A DNA stretch of 33,033 nucleotides from an uncultured Flavobacteriales bacterium (GCA_938085105.1 CALKGK010000011.1:1-33033); one strand, 5' to 3'; positions 7,778-16,292 are shown, numbered from the stretch's first letter. Made by a program: numbers and translations. The notes: generated by a model from the letters alone, not told the origin.

Positions 7778-7790
7778 TAATAAGATACCC

Positions 7791-8552
7791 ATGAAACCAT
7801 TGTTATCCATCAATAATCTACAAGCTGAAGTAGAAGGTCACGAAATCCTCAAAGGTCTTAACCTCACCATCAACCCTGGAGAAGTTCACGCCATCATGGG
7901 CCCAAACGGCTCAGGAAAAAGTACCCTTGCAAGTGTACTTGCAGGAAATGAAGATTATGACGTTACCGGAGGATCTGTTGACTTTGACGGAATTGATTTG
8001 CTCGACATTGACGCTTCAGAACGTGCCAAAGAAGGATTGTTCCTCGCTTTTCAGTATCCTGTAGAAATCCCAGGAGTAAGCAACATCAATTTCTTGAGAG
8101 CCGCTTTGAAGGAAATTCATGAGCACAAAGAAATTGACCCGCTCACAGCGAAAGAATTCTTGGCTAAGGTGAAAGAGAAGTCAGCTCTCGTAGAGCTCGA
8201 TGGAAAACTCACCAACCGTTCTGTGAATGAAGGATTCAGTGGTGGAGAGAAGAAGCGAAACGAGATCTTCCAAATGGCCATGTTGGAACCAAAAATGGCG
8301 ATCTTGGATGAAACCGATTCTGGTTTGGACATCGACGCACTTCGCATCGTAGCTCAAGGGGTGAATGCCATGCGTTCCCCAGAAAGATCTTTCCTCCTCA
8401 TCACCCACTACCAACGATTGCTCGATTACATCGTTCCCGACTTTGTGCACGTGTTGTACAAAGGGCAAATTGTGAAGTCAGGACCAAAAGAACTGGCTTT
8501 GGAATTGGAAGAAAAAGGATACGATTGGATCAAAGAAGAAATGGCCCTTTAA
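7791..8552 (+). CDS. sufC: Fe-S cluster assembly ATPase SufC
   Basis: 253-residue ABC-type ATPase that drives the conformational change of SufBC2D; it is soluble and not a transporter. Walker A GPNGSGKS (37-44), Q88 of the Q-loop (AFQYP), the SufC-type signature [10 protein letters not shown] (149-158), Walker [11 protein letters not shown] (171-180) and switch H206 are all visible. The ATG at 7791 gives the normal [14 protein letters not shown] start. A TTG at 7752 in frame would add 13 residues, but these are encoded by the intergenic hairpin and are not family-like. sufD follows after 12 nt. Confidence 0.97.
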   Translation: MKPLLSINNLQAEVEGHEILKGLNLTINPGEVHAIMGPNGSGKSTLASVLAGNEDYDVTGGSVDFDGIDLLDIDASERAKEGLFLAFQYPVEIPGVSNINFLRAALKEIHEHKEIDPLTAKEFLAKVKEKSALVELDGKLTNRSVNEGFSGGEKKRNEIFQMAMLEPKMAILDETDSGLDIDALRIVAQGVNAMRSPERSFLLITHYQRLLDYIVPDFVHVLYKGQIVKSGPKELALELEEKGYDWIKEEMAL

Positions 8553-8564
8553 TTCGCGCAAACG

Positions 8565-9839
8565 ATGGAAATGACACCAGTACAAGACCATAAAAAAGCG
8601 GCTTTCTTGGAGCAATTCTCCAAGGATGAAGAGGTGCTACTCGCCTCCCTACCTCACCTGCAAGCCAGCGTGAAGGACGCTTTGGAAGAACTCGAAATTC
8701 CGCACCGGAGAACGGAAAGCTGGAAGTACACTCGAGTGAATAAAATCATCAATAAGGAATGGAAGACCGGTAGCTCCAATGCGCCTTCATCCAACTCACT
8801 TTTTCCCAACTGGGAAGGTTCAAGAGTGGTGCTTGTGAATGGTTTTTTCAGAGAAGATCTCTCCACCTTGAAACCGGAAGACGGACTCGTGCTCACCAGC
8901 ATGAAAGATGCCAGCAAGCAACACGGAGAAGTTCTCGGCCAACACTGTGCATCCCTTTCAGGACAAAAAGAAGAACTTTTCGAAGCGCACAATTTGGCCT
9001 TTGCGAAAGACGGACTCTTTCTGCATTTGAATAAAAATGCAGCACTTAAGGGATCCATTCTTCTTGAAAATCATGTGTCTGGACAGCGTACCTCAGCACA
9101 AAACAGAAACCTCATTATCCTCGAACAAGGAGCCCAACTGAACATGATTGTGGCCCATTATGGGGATCAGGAAGACCCTATTTTTAGCAACGATTTGAGT
9201 GAAGTATTTGTGGGTGAAAATGCTCAGTTTACTTGCGATTTGGTTCAAAGCTATCAAGGCGAAGAACAGTTTGCCATCAATACAATTTGGGCCAATCAAG
9301 CGAAAAACAGTCGGTTTACCCTAAGTACTTCAACCCTTCAAGGCAATTGGGTTAGAAACAACGTCAATGTTCGTGTGAGCGGTGAAAATTGTGAAACGAA
9401 CCTTTACGGAACATATCAATTGCGCAACAAACAGCATGTAGACAATCACACCATGATTGATCACAAAGTGCCCCATTGCGAATCCAACGAGCACTACAAA
9501 GGAATTTTGTACGACCAATCTACCGGTGTGTTCAACGGGAAAGTATTTGTGAGAGAAGACGCTCAAAAGACCAACGCATTCCAGCAAAATGGAAACATCG
9601 TGATGAGCGACAACGCAAGCATGAACTCTAAACCCGAGTTGGAGATCTATGCCGACGACGTGAAGTGTTCACACGGGTCCACCACTGGTCAGTTTGACGA
9701 AGAAGCCGTATTCTACCTCATGGCCCGCGGAATATCGGAGCAAAATGCACGAGAGCTTTTGGTAAAAGCCTTTGTTGGGGAAGTTTTGGAGAAAATCCAT
9801 CACCCAGAAGTAAAAGCTTTGTTTGGGGAAGAAGAATAA
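8565..9839 (+). CDS. sufD: Fe-S cluster assembly protein SufD
   Basis: 424 residues (a second possible ATG two codons later, at 8571). SufD pairs with SufB and SufC in the SufBC2D scaffold complex and is needed for iron acquisition during cluster building. The N-terminal motif PHRRTESWKYTRVNKII and the C-terminal beta-helix block (ELEIYADDVKCSHGSTTGQFDEEAVFYLMARGIS) are diagnostic; the latter holds the conserved cysteine and histidine (KCSHG). The sequence is more diverged than SufB in its middle part, as usual. It lies between sufC (12 nt) and sufS (15 nt). Confidence 0.96.
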   Translation: MEMTPVQDHKKAAFLEQFSKDEEVLLASLPHLQASVKDALEELEIPHRRTESWKYTRVNKIINKEWKTGSSNAPSSNSLFPNWEGSRVVLVNGFFREDLSTLKPEDGLVLTSMKDASKQHGEVLGQHCASLSGQKEELFEAHNLAFAKDGLFLHLNKNAALKGSILLENHVSGQRTSAQNRNLIILEQGAQLNMIVAHYGDQEDPIFSNDLSEVFVGENAQFTCDLVQSYQGEEQFAINTIWANQAKNSRFTLSTSTLQGNWVRNNVNVRVSGENCETNLYGTYQLRNKQHVDNHTMIDHKVPHCESNEHYKGILYDQSTGVFNGKVFVREDAQKTNAFQQNGNIVMSDNASMNSKPELEIYADDVKCSHGSTTGQFDEEAVFYLMARGISEQNARELLVKAFVGEVLEKIHHPEVKALFGEEE

Positions 9840-9854
9840 AAAGAGAGCGACGAA

Positions 9855-11099
9855 ATGCGAGAGAATACTATGGAAATAAGTGCCTTTGATGTGCGTGCGG
9901 TAAGAGCACAATTCCCCATTCTTCAGCGGAAAGTGAACGGGCAAAACCTCGTGTATCTCGACAATGCAGCTACCGTTCAAAAACCTCAAATGGTGATTGA
10001 TGCTTTGACGCATTACTACAGCCATTACAACGCCAACATCCACCGTGGAGTGCACAGCTTGGCTCAAGAAGCTACTCAAGCCTATGAGGAAGCTCGCATC
10101 AAGATTCAAGAGCACATCTGCGCAGCGCATTCGCACGAAATCATCTTCACGATGGGAACCACGGACGCCATCAATTTGGTGATGCAAACGTGGGGACGAA
10201 GCCAACTCTCGTTCGGAGACACCGTGCTTATTTCAGCCCTCGAACACCACTCCAACCTGGTTCCTTGGCACCTCTTGAAGGAGGAGAAGGGGATCAATAT
10301 AGAGATCATTCCCATTCATCCTGATGGAAGCTTGGACATGGAAGCCTACGCTGATTTGCTGAAGAAAAATGTGAAATTGGTTTGCGTTAACCACGTGAGC
10401 AACGCACTTGGCAGCATCAACCCGATAAAAGAAATGGTGCACATGGCCCATGAAGTTGGAGCCATCTGCATGATTGATGGAGCACAAGCCTTGCCGCATT
10501 CGAAAGTCGATGTTCAAGATCTCGATGCTGATTTTTATGCTTTTAGCGGACACAAAGTTTACGGGCCAACAGGGATTGGTGTGCTTTACGGGAAAGAAAA
10601 GCTTTTGAACGAAATGCCACCGTGGCGTGGAGGTGGAGAAATGATTGCTGCTGTGGAATACCAATCTTCTACCTACAACACCCTTCCTCACAAATTTGAA
10701 GCAGGAACCCCCAACATTGCTGGAGGAATTGCGCTAGGATCGGCCATCGATTTCGTTCGTTCCATTGGTGTTGAACACATTGAAGAGCACGAAGCTCAAC
10801 TTTTGGAATCCCTCACGCAAAAAACCGCTCACATTGATGGTTTGAAGATCTATGGGACAGCTGAGAAGAAGGCAGGAGTCTTTTCTTTTCTGGTTGATGG
10901 AACCCATCCTTACGACGTGGGCACCTTGCTCGACCAAATGGGCGTTGCCGTGAGAACCGGCCATCACTGTGCTGAGCCTTTGATGAACCACTTTGGAATA
11001 CCGGGGACCATTCGCGCAAGTTTTGGCTGCTACAACACCAATGAAGAGGTGGACGTCTTTGTGCACTCCCTCGAACGCGCACTGAAGATGTTGCGCTAA
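9855..11099 (+). CDS. sufS: Cysteine desulfurase SufS
   Basis: 414-residue PLP enzyme of the group II NifS/CsdB class, which removes sulfur from L-cysteine and hands it to SufE. The PLP lysine is K234 in AFSGHKVYGPTG. The active cysteine is C372 in the short loop RTGHHCAEPLM, typical of group II. The family N-terminus (RAQFPIL and LVYLDNAATVQKP) is intact. The start may be at 9855 or at the ATG five codons later (9870); the upstream codon is kept because GAGAGCGACGAA before it is purine-rich. A promoter box in the 57-nt gap after it suggests that sufE can also be transcribed separately. Confidence 0.97.
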   Translation: MRENTMEISAFDVRAVRAQFPILQRKVNGQNLVYLDNAATVQKPQMVIDALTHYYSHYNANIHRGVHSLAQEATQAYEEARIKIQEHICAAHSHEIIFTMGTTDAINLVMQTWGRSQLSFGDTVLISALEHHSNLVPWHLLKEEKGINIEIIPIHPDGSLDMEAYADLLKKNVKLVCVNHVSNALGSINPIKEMVHMAHEVGAICMIDGAQALPHSKVDVQDLDADFYAFSGHKVYGPTGIGVLYGKEKLLNEMPPWRGGGEMIAAVEYQSSTYNTLPHKFEAGTPNIAGGIALGSAIDFVRSIGVEHIEEHEAQLLESLTQKTAHIDGLKIYGTAEKKAGVFSFLVDGTHPYDVGTLLDQMGVAVRTGHHCAEPLMNHFGIPGTIRASFGCYNTNEEVDVFVHSLERALKMLR

Positions 11100-11144
11100 G
11101 CCACAATTCTTTTAAAAAATAGAACAGCAGCCGTTTGGGCTTGT

Positions 11145-11152
11145 TACCTTTG
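11145..11152 (+). promoter_or_regulatory. Internal -7 box immediately before sufE
   Basis: TACCTTTG matches TAnnTTTG exactly and ends only 4 nt before the sufE ATG (11157). The 57-nt sufS-sufE gap is otherwise AT-rich (11108-11120). If active, it would start transcription at or next to the ATG, giving a leaderless sufE-sufT-dxr message. No clear -33 TTG is at the right distance. Confidence 0.45.
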
Positions 11153-11156
11153 TACT

Positions 11157-11585
11157 ATGGAATCACTAGCAGAACGAAAGGCAGAAATTCTCGACGAGTT
11201 CATGATGTTTGATGATTGGATGCAGAAGTATGAGCACATCATCGAATTGGGAAAAGAACTGCCCTTGATTGAAGAGCAATTCAAAACCGAAGACCACCTG
11301 ATCAAAGGCTGTCAATCCCGCGTTTGGCTTCATGCCAGCGAAGGCGATCAAGGCAAGGTGCACTTCACTGCTGATAGTGATGCCATCATTACCAAAGGCC
11401 TCATCGCTTTGATGATCCGTTACCTCGGCGATCTTCCAGCCAAGGATGTTGCATCTGCAGAGATGGATTTCATTCAAGAAATTGGCTTGCAAGACCATTT
11501 GAGTCCGACGAGAAGTAACGGACTCGTGAGCATGGTAAAACAAATGAAATTGTACGGAATGGCCTTGGCCGCAAAGCAATTGTAA
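11157..11585 (+). CDS. sufE: Cysteine desulfuration protein SufE
   Basis: 142 residues. SufE takes persulfide sulfur from SufS on its own cysteine and delivers it to SufB. The active cysteine is C52 in LIKGCQSRVWL, at nearly the same position as C51 of E. coli SufE. The C-terminal helix region (FIQEIGLQDHLSPTRSNGLVSMVKQMK) is also family-typical. The stop codon overlaps the next ATG by one base (TAATG), so translation of sufT is coupled. The gene has a promoter-like box directly in front. Confidence 0.96.
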   Translation: MESLAERKAEILDEFMMFDDWMQKYEHIIELGKELPLIEEQFKTEDHLIKGCQSRVWLHASEGDQGKVHFTADSDAIITKGLIALMIRYLGDLPAKDVASAEMDFIQEIGLQDHLSPTRSNGLVSMVKQMKLYGMALAAKQL

Positions 11586-11905
11586 TGACAATAGAAGAAA
11601 AACGGGCATACGAAAAGCAAGTTGTGGAGGTTTTGAAAACCATCTTCGACCCTGAAATTCCAGTAGACATTTACGAACTGGGATTGATTTATGAAGTGAA
11701 GGTTTCCGATGAAGGCCACTGCCACATCATGATGACCCTCACCTCGCCCTCTTGTCCGGTAGCCGAATCCCTCCCCGTTGAAGTGGAAGAAAAAGTGGCC
11801 ACCATTGACGGTATCTCTTCCGCCAAAGTAGAAATCACCTTTGAACCCTCATGGACCCAGGACATGATGAGTGAAGAAGCAAAATTGGAACTCGGTTTTT
11901 TGTAA
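11585..11905 (+). CDS. sufT: SufT-like MIP18/DUF59 Fe-S assembly factor
   Basis: 106 residues forming a single MIP18 (DUF59) domain. Proteins of this family help mature Fe-S proteins, and the SufT type is usually encoded in suf operons, as here. The diagnostic motif FDPEIPVDIYELGLIYEV spans residues 21-38. The conserved cysteine is C57 in LTSPSCPVAE, and the C-terminal PSWTQDMMSEEAK block is present. The gene overlaps sufE by one base and is 24 nt from dxr. The label sufT rests on family and operon position. Confidence 0.9.
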   Translation: MTIEEKRAYEKQVVEVLKTIFDPEIPVDIYELGLIYEVKVSDEGHCHIMMTLTSPSCPVAESLPVEVEEKVATIDGISSAKVEITFEPSWTQDMMSEEAKLELGFL

Positions 11906-11929
11906 ACCAAAGCCCTTAACTTACTCCCC

Positions 11930-13096
11930 ATGACCGAAGACCGCAAAAAGCACGTGGCCATTCTTGGATCCACCGGTTCAATTGGTACTCAAGCCCTAGA
12001 GGTGATGAGCGAACAAGCTGATCGTTTTGAAGTAGAAGTACTCACCGCCCACAGCAATTCAGACCTTTTAATTGAACAAGCATTGAAGTATCGTCCCAAT
12101 GCCGTCGTTATTGGAGATGAACGCAAGTTTGAAGCCGTGAGGGACGCACTTTGGGAAGCAGAAATCAAAGTATTCGCGGGAGCTGAAGCTTTGGAACAGG
12201 TGGTTGAAATGGAAGAAATCGATGTGGTTCTCACGGCATTGGTGGGTTATGCCGGGTTGAAGCCAACGCTTGCCGCTATCAACGCAGGAAAACACATTGC
12301 TCTTGCCAACAAAGAGACCTTGGTGGTTGCCGGTGAACTGGTGACGCAAAGCGCCAAAGAAAAGGGGGTGAACATTTACCCCGTAGATTCAGAGCATTCA
12401 GCCATCTTCCAATGCTTGGTGGGTGAATTCCACAACCCCATTGAGAAAATCGTTTTAACGGCCTCTGGCGGACCATTTCGCGGGCGTACCCGAGCTGAAC
12501 TTGAAACCGTAACCAAGGCACAAGCCTTAAAGCATCCGAATTGGGAAATGGGAGCCAAAATTACCATTGATTCTGCCAGCTTGATGAATAAAGGCTTGGA
12601 GGTGATTGAAGCAAAATGGCTCTTTGGTTTGCGTCCAGATCAAATCGAAGTGATTGTCCACCCACAATCCATCATCCACTCTTTGGTGCAATTCGAAGAC
12701 GGATCGATGAAGGCACAAATGGGCTTGCCAGACATGAAGCTGCCCATACAATACGCGCTCGCATACCCGCAGCGTTTGAAAAATGAATTCCCGCGCTTCC
12801 GTTTTCTCGACTATCCACAATTGACTTTTGAGGAAGCCGACATCAAGACCTTTCGCAACCTCCAACTGGCTTTCGACGCCATGGAAAAAGGGGGAAACAT
12901 GCCCTGCATCTTAAACGCAGCAAACGAAATCGCTGTGGCTGCATTCTTAAGAGAAGAAATAGGGTTTTTGGCCATGAGCGACCTTGTTGAGCACTGCATG
13001 AATACAGTGCCTTTCATCGCTAAACCTTCTCTGGACGAACTTATTTTGAGCGACGAAAGAACACGAGTACTCGCAGAGGAATATTTAAAGCAATAA
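11930..13096 (+). CDS. dxr: 1-deoxy-D-xylulose 5-phosphate reductoisomerase
   Basis: 388 residues; catalyses the NADPH-dependent conversion of 1-deoxy-D-xylulose 5-phosphate to 2-C-methyl-D-erythritol 4-phosphate, the second step of the MEP isoprenoid pathway. The NADPH motif GSTGSIG is at 13-19. Metal and substrate residues are visible in VDSEHSAIFQC (D153, E155) and LMNKGLEVIEAKWLF (E224, E227), and the flexible loop region carries HPNWEMG. It lies 24 nt after sufT on the same strand with no terminator between, so it is probably in the suf transcript. In many Bacteroidota dxr is next to the membrane protease gene rseP, but that gene is not found here. A terminator follows at once. Confidence 0.97.
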   Translation: MTEDRKKHVAILGSTGSIGTQALEVMSEQADRFEVEVLTAHSNSDLLIEQALKYRPNAVVIGDERKFEAVRDALWEAEIKVFAGAEALEQVVEMEEIDVVLTALVGYAGLKPTLAAINAGKHIALANKETLVVAGELVTQSAKEKGVNIYPVDSEHSAIFQCLVGEFHNPIEKIVLTASGGPFRGRTRAELETVTKAQALKHPNWEMGAKITIDSASLMNKGLEVIEAKWLFGLRPDQIEVIVHPQSIIHSLVQFEDGSMKAQMGLPDMKLPIQYALAYPQRLKNEFPRFRFLDYPQLTFEEADIKTFRNLQLAFDAMEKGGNMPCILNAANEIAVAAFLREEIGFLAMSDLVEHCMNTVPFIAKPSLDELILSDERTRVLAEEYLKQ

Positions 13097-13098
13097 AA

Positions 13099-13134
13099 AG
13101 CCAACTCACGAAAGTAAGTTGGCTCTGTATTTTT
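13099..13134. terminator. Bidirectional terminator shared by dxr and frr
   Basis: AGCCAACT (13099-13106) and AGTTGGCT (13117-13124) form an 8-bp perfect stem with a 10-nt loop. On the plus strand a T stretch follows at 13130-13134; on the minus strand the stem is followed directly by TTTTTATT. It lies between the convergent stop codons of dxr (13096) and frr (13160). Confidence 0.85.
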
Positions 13135-13159
13135 GCTCGGTGCTCTGTTCTTGTTGAAC

Positions 13160-13723
13160 TTAAACCGTCATGATGTCTTTCTCTTTTTCTACCAAAATCT
13201 CTTCCACTTTAGCTACATAAGCATTGGTGAGGTCTTGAACTTTCGCCTCGGCAGTCTTCGCCTCATCTTCACTCAAACCGTCTTTTTCGGCTGCTTTTAT
13301 AAAGTCATTCGCCTCTTTACGAGCGTTTCTGAGGGATACTTTCGCATTCTCACTCTCTGCCTTGGCCTGTTTCACCAATCCCATTCTGCGCTCTTCTGTG
13401 AGGGCAGGAACATTGATCATGATGATGTCGCCATTGTTTTGCGGGTTGAGTCCCAAATTGGCATTGATGATGCTCGTAGAAATGGTATCCAACATTCCTT
13501 TTTCCCAAGGTTGAATGCTGAGGGTTCTCGGGTCTGGTGTGCTTACGTTGGCCACTTGTTTAAGTGGGGTGATGCTTCCGTAATAGTCAATCTTAACGCT
13601 GTCAAGCATACTTGGGTGTGCTTTTCCGGCACGTACCTTTACCAATTCAGCCTTCATGTGAGCGATGGCCTTTTCCATTTGATCTTTGGCCTCATCGAGC
13701 GCCATTTGTATCTCCTCATTCAT
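13160..13723 (-). CDS. frr: Ribosome recycling factor
   Basis: 187 residues, the usual length. Together with EF-G it splits the post-termination ribosome. Family blocks are clear: MEKAIAHMKAELVKVRAGKAHPSML (three-helix bundle start), PLKQVANVSTPDPRTLSIQPW, and the C-terminal helix KAEAKVQ..VAKVEEILVEKEKDIMTV. It follows pyrH by 20 nt, a linkage conserved across bacteria, and ends against the shared terminator with dxr. Confidence 0.98.
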   Translation of the reverse strand: MNEEIQMALDEAKDQMEKAIAHMKAELVKVRAGKAHPSMLDSVKIDYYGSITPLKQVANVSTPDPRTLSIQPWEKGMLDTISTSIINANLGLNPQNNGDIIMINVPALTEERRMGLVKQAKAESENAKVSLRNARKEANDFIKAAEKDGLSEDEAKTAEAKVQDLTNAYVAKVEEILVEKEKDIMTV

Positions 13724-13743
13724 AGTATCAACTGTTCTTTGTC

Positions 13744-14451
13744 CTAAAAATTAACTAAAGTACCTACCTGATCGCCTTTGATCACGCGCATCAAGTTGCC
13801 TGGTTCGTTCATATCAAAAACAATGATGGGCAAGTCGTTTTCGTTGCAAAGGGTGAATGCAGTCATGTCCATCACTTTTAATCCCTTCTCAAACACTTCA
13901 GTAAAGGTAATGGTTTCGAAACGTTCTGCTTCTGGGTTCTTTTCAGGGTCTTCGGTGTAAATTCCATCAACACGAGTTCCTTTAAGAATCACATTGGCAT
14001 CAATCTCAATGGCTCGGAGAGAAGCTGCTGAGTCGGTAGTAAAGAACGGATTACCAGTTCCCGCTCCAAAGATCACGACACGTCCTTTTTCAAGGTGGCG
14101 AATGGCTCTTCTGCGGATGAATGGCTCCGCAATTTGTTTCATTTCGATTGCGCTTTGTAGTCGGGTACTCACCTCGATGGATTCCAGCGCCGCTTGAAGT
14201 GCCATTGCGTTAATCATCGTGGCTAGCATGCCCATGTAATCTCCTTGGGTGCGTTCCATTCCGCCTTCTTCGGCTTGCACTCCTCTGAAAATATTTCCTC
14301 CACCAATGACAATGGCTACCTCTACCCCAGCATCCACAATGGTTTTCACCTCTTCGGCATATTGACGCAAAACGCGGTTATCTATGCCATAATTCTTATC
14401 CCCCATGAGGGCTTCTCCACTTAATTTCAGTAGGACGCGATGGTACTTCAT
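13744..14451 (-). CDS. pyrH: UMP kinase
   Basis: 235 residues from the ATG at 14451 ([15 protein letters not shown]), the standard start; in-frame codons further upstream would run through the tsf terminator and are rejected. The enzyme phosphorylates UMP to UDP with ATP and belongs to the amino-acid kinase fold, unlike eukaryotic UMP kinases. [26 protein letters not shown], the [15 protein letters not shown] loop and [12 protein letters not shown] are diagnostic. A Shine-Dalgarno AAGGAG sits only one base from the ATG, closer than usual. It is separated from tsf by a terminator, so it probably has its own promoter and forms a two-gene unit with frr. Confidence 0.97.
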   Translation of the reverse strand: MKYHRVLLKLSGEALMGDKNYGIDNRVLRQYAEEVKTIVDAGVEVAIVIGGGNIFRGVQAEEGGMERTQGDYMGMLATMINAMALQAALESIEVSTRLQSAIEMKQIAEPFIRRRAIRHLEKGRVVIFGAGTGNPFFTTDSAASLRAIEIDANVILKGTRVDGIYTEDPEKNPEAERFETITFTEVFEKGLKVMDMTAFTLCNENDLPIIVFDMNEPGNLMRVIKGDQVGTLVNF

Positions 14452-14480
14452 TCTCCTTAGGTATTTTCTCTGCGAAGATG

Positions 14481-14488
14481 CAAAAATT
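14481..14488 (-). promoter_or_regulatory. Possible -7 box for pyrH-frr
   Basis: On the minus strand AATTTTTG followed by CA matches TAnnTTTG in all but the first base. It lies 29 nt upstream of the pyrH ATG and downstream of the tsf terminator, so pyrH needs a promoter here. No convincing -33 element was found. Confidence 0.35.
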
Positions 14489-14519
14489 TCGTGGAATGTC
14501 TTCGATACTCTTTGGCAAC

Positions 14520-14550
14520 AAAAAAGGGCCATTCCAATGGAACAGCCCTT
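14520..14550 (-). terminator. Rho-independent terminator after tsf
   Basis: Read on the minus strand, AAGGGCTGTTCC pairs with GGAATGGCCCTT around an ATT loop, with two G-U pairs giving a 12-bp stem, and is followed by a run of six T that begins in the stem. It starts 27 nt after the tsf stop codon and ends the rplM-rpsI-rpsB-tsf unit. Confidence 0.85.
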
Positions 14551-14576
14551 CAAGAGTAGTAATAACGTTCAAGGAA

Positions 14577-15404
14577 TTATCCGAGAGCGATGCGTTTGAA
14601 ATCAGTAACAGTAAGATCAGCGTTTTGGCTTTTCAAGTACTGGTCAATCGACATCTTGTTGTCTTTGATGAAAGGTTGATTCAACAAAGTAGCTTCTTTG
14701 AACCACTTCTTCACTCTACCTTCAGCAATTTTCTCGGCCATTTCAGCTGGCTTTCCTTCTTGGATCGCCAAATCCTTACCAATTTCTCTTTCTTTTTCAA
14801 TCAGGTCGGCAGGGATGGTTTCAGGAGTAACTGCAACAGGTGCCATAGCGGCAACTTGCATTGCAACGTCACGTGCAACATCCTCACCTGCGTCAGCGGT
14901 AAATCCAACAATCGACGCCAATTTGTTTCCTGGGTGATTATAAGCAGTTACTTTCTCAGCAGATACAGTTTCGAAAGCCGATAGATCAATTTTTTCACCA
15001 ATCTTTCCAATTTCTTCAATCAACTTATCCCCGATGCTCACTTCAGAACCGGTGAAAGTCATTGCCTTCAATTCTTCAACGTTATTTGGGTTGTTATTGA
15101 TGGCAACATCCAAGATGGTGTTTGCCAAGTTTCCAAACTGCTCATTTTTAGCAACGAAATCAGTTTCACAGTTCAAAACCATCAAAACTGCGCGTTTTCC
15201 ATCGCTGGTTGACTTAGCGAGAACGAGTCCTTCAGCAGCATCGCGATCGCTACGCTTAGCGGCTACTTTTTGACCTTTCTTACGGAGGATATCAATGGCG
15301 GCATCAAAATCGCCTTCCGCTTCTTGCAGTGCTTTCTTGCAATCCATCATGCCAGCACCAGTTTGTTGACGAAGCTTATTAACTTCAGCTGCAGTGATTT
15401 TCAT
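14577..15404 (-). CDS. tsf: Elongation factor Ts
   Basis: 275 residues from ATG 15404 (MKITAAEVNKLRQQTGAGMMDCKKAL), the family-standard start; an in-frame ATG at 15437 adds eleven atypical residues and is not preferred. EF-Ts exchanges GDP on EF-Tu. The N-terminal UBA-like domain with TGAGMMDCKKAL and the core domain with the conserved SDGKRAVLMVLNCETDFVAKNEQF block are clear. It follows rpsB by 66 nt, as in most bacteria, and is followed by a strong terminator. Confidence 0.97.
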   Translation of the reverse strand: MKITAAEVNKLRQQTGAGMMDCKKALQEAEGDFDAAIDILRKKGQKVAAKRSDRDAAEGLVLAKSTSDGKRAVLMVLNCETDFVAKNEQFGNLANTILDVAINNNPNNVEELKAMTFTGSEVSIGDKLIEEIGKIGEKIDLSAFETVSAEKVTAYNHPGNKLASIVGFTADAGEDVARDVAMQVAAMAPVAVTPETIPADLIEKEREIGKDLAIQEGKPAEMAEKIAEGRVKKWFKEATLLNQPFIKDNKMSIDQYLKSQNADLTVTDFKRIALG

Positions 15405-15470
15405 CTCAACAGTATTTAAAATGTTTTCTAAACGCACAAACCCAAAGGTTGTACTTGTGAATTGGTATGC

Positions 15471-16232
15471 TTATTTCGCTGCTTCAGATTTCTCTTCTGC
15501 TGCTTTTTCTTTTTTAGGAGCTGCATCTTTCTTCTCCTTTTCCATCTTTCTTTCAGACAAACCTTCAGCAATGGCTTCAGAAACAATGTCCATCACTTTG
15601 GCAATTGATTTAGAAGCATCGTCATTGGAAGGAATGGCGAAATCTACAGAACGTGGATCAGAGTTGGTATCTACCATTGCGAAAGTTGGGATACCCAGTT
15701 TTTTCGCTTCAGCAAGTGCGATGTGCTCTTTACGAACATCTACCAAGAATACTGCGGCTGGAAGACGAGTAAGGTCTGCAATAGAACCTAAGTTTTTCTC
15801 CAATTTAGCTCGCTGACGAGTGATTTGAAGACGCTCTCTTTTTGACAAAGTTTGGAAAGTACCATCGGTCTCCATTTTGTCAATTTGCGACATCTTACGA
15901 ATGGCTTTACGGATGGTGGCGAAGTTCGTCAACATTCCTCCAGACCAGCGCTCAGTAACGAAGGGCATGTTTACTGCTCCTATTTTCTCTGCTACGATGT
16001 CTTTTGCTTGTTTCTTCGTTGCTACGAAGATGACTTTCTTTCCTGACTTAGCGATTTGCTTCAGGGCATTGGCAGCTTCGTCGAGCTTGACAATGGTTTT
16101 ATTGAGGTCAATGATGTGGATCCCTTTCTTCTCATCGAAGATATAAGGTGCCATATGTGGGTTCCACTTTCTTTTGAGGTGACCGAAATGAACTCCTGCT
16201 TCGAGGAGCTCGTCAAAATTGGTTCTAGCCAT
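15471..16232 (-). CDS. rpsB: 30S ribosomal protein S2
   Basis: 253 residues. The family blocks LLEAGVHFGHLKRKWNPHMAPYIF, FVTERWSGGMLTNFATI and LPAAVFLVDVRKEHIALAEAKKLGIP are intact. The C-terminal tail from about residue 225 is a Lys/Glu/Ala-rich extension, which is common in Bacteroidota S2. A purine-rich AAGGAAGG lies about 12 nt before the ATG. The 111-nt gap from rpsI contains a stable hairpin that could serve autoregulation. Confidence 0.98.
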   Translation of the reverse strand: MARTNFDELLEAGVHFGHLKRKWNPHMAPYIFDEKKGIHIIDLNKTIVKLDEAANALKQIAKSGKKVIFVATKKQAKDIVAEKIGAVNMPFVTERWSGGMLTNFATIRKAIRKMSQIDKMETDGTFQTLSKRERLQITRQRAKLEKNLGSIADLTRLPAAVFLVDVRKEHIALAEAKKLGIPTFAMVDTNSDPRSVDFAIPSNDDASKSIAKVMDIVSEAIAEGLSERKMEKEKKDAAPKKEKAAEEKSEAAK

Positions 16233-16258
16233 GATAATTGTTTACCTTCCTTTAGGGC

Positions 16259-16292
16259 AATCGCTGAGTAGCTAATTTAGATCTAAGCGATT
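16259..16292 (-). other. Hairpin in the rpsB leader
   Basis: AATCGCT (16259-16265) and AGCGATT (16286-16292) are perfect inverted repeats with a 20-nt loop that can pair further (TAG/CTA). It lies 26 nt upstream of rpsB in the 111-nt rpsI-rpsB gap. It has no T tract and so is not a terminator; it is a candidate S2 autoregulation or processing site. Confidence 0.4.

Noticed and set aside
13133-13747. 204-codon plus-strand ORF
   Set aside because: It lies opposite frr, a certain gene, and its translation is Phe/Leu/Ser-rich without domain features.
14452-14553. N-terminally extended pyrH starting at 14553
   Set aside because: The extension would read through the tsf terminator and precedes the universally conserved [14 protein letters not shown] start.
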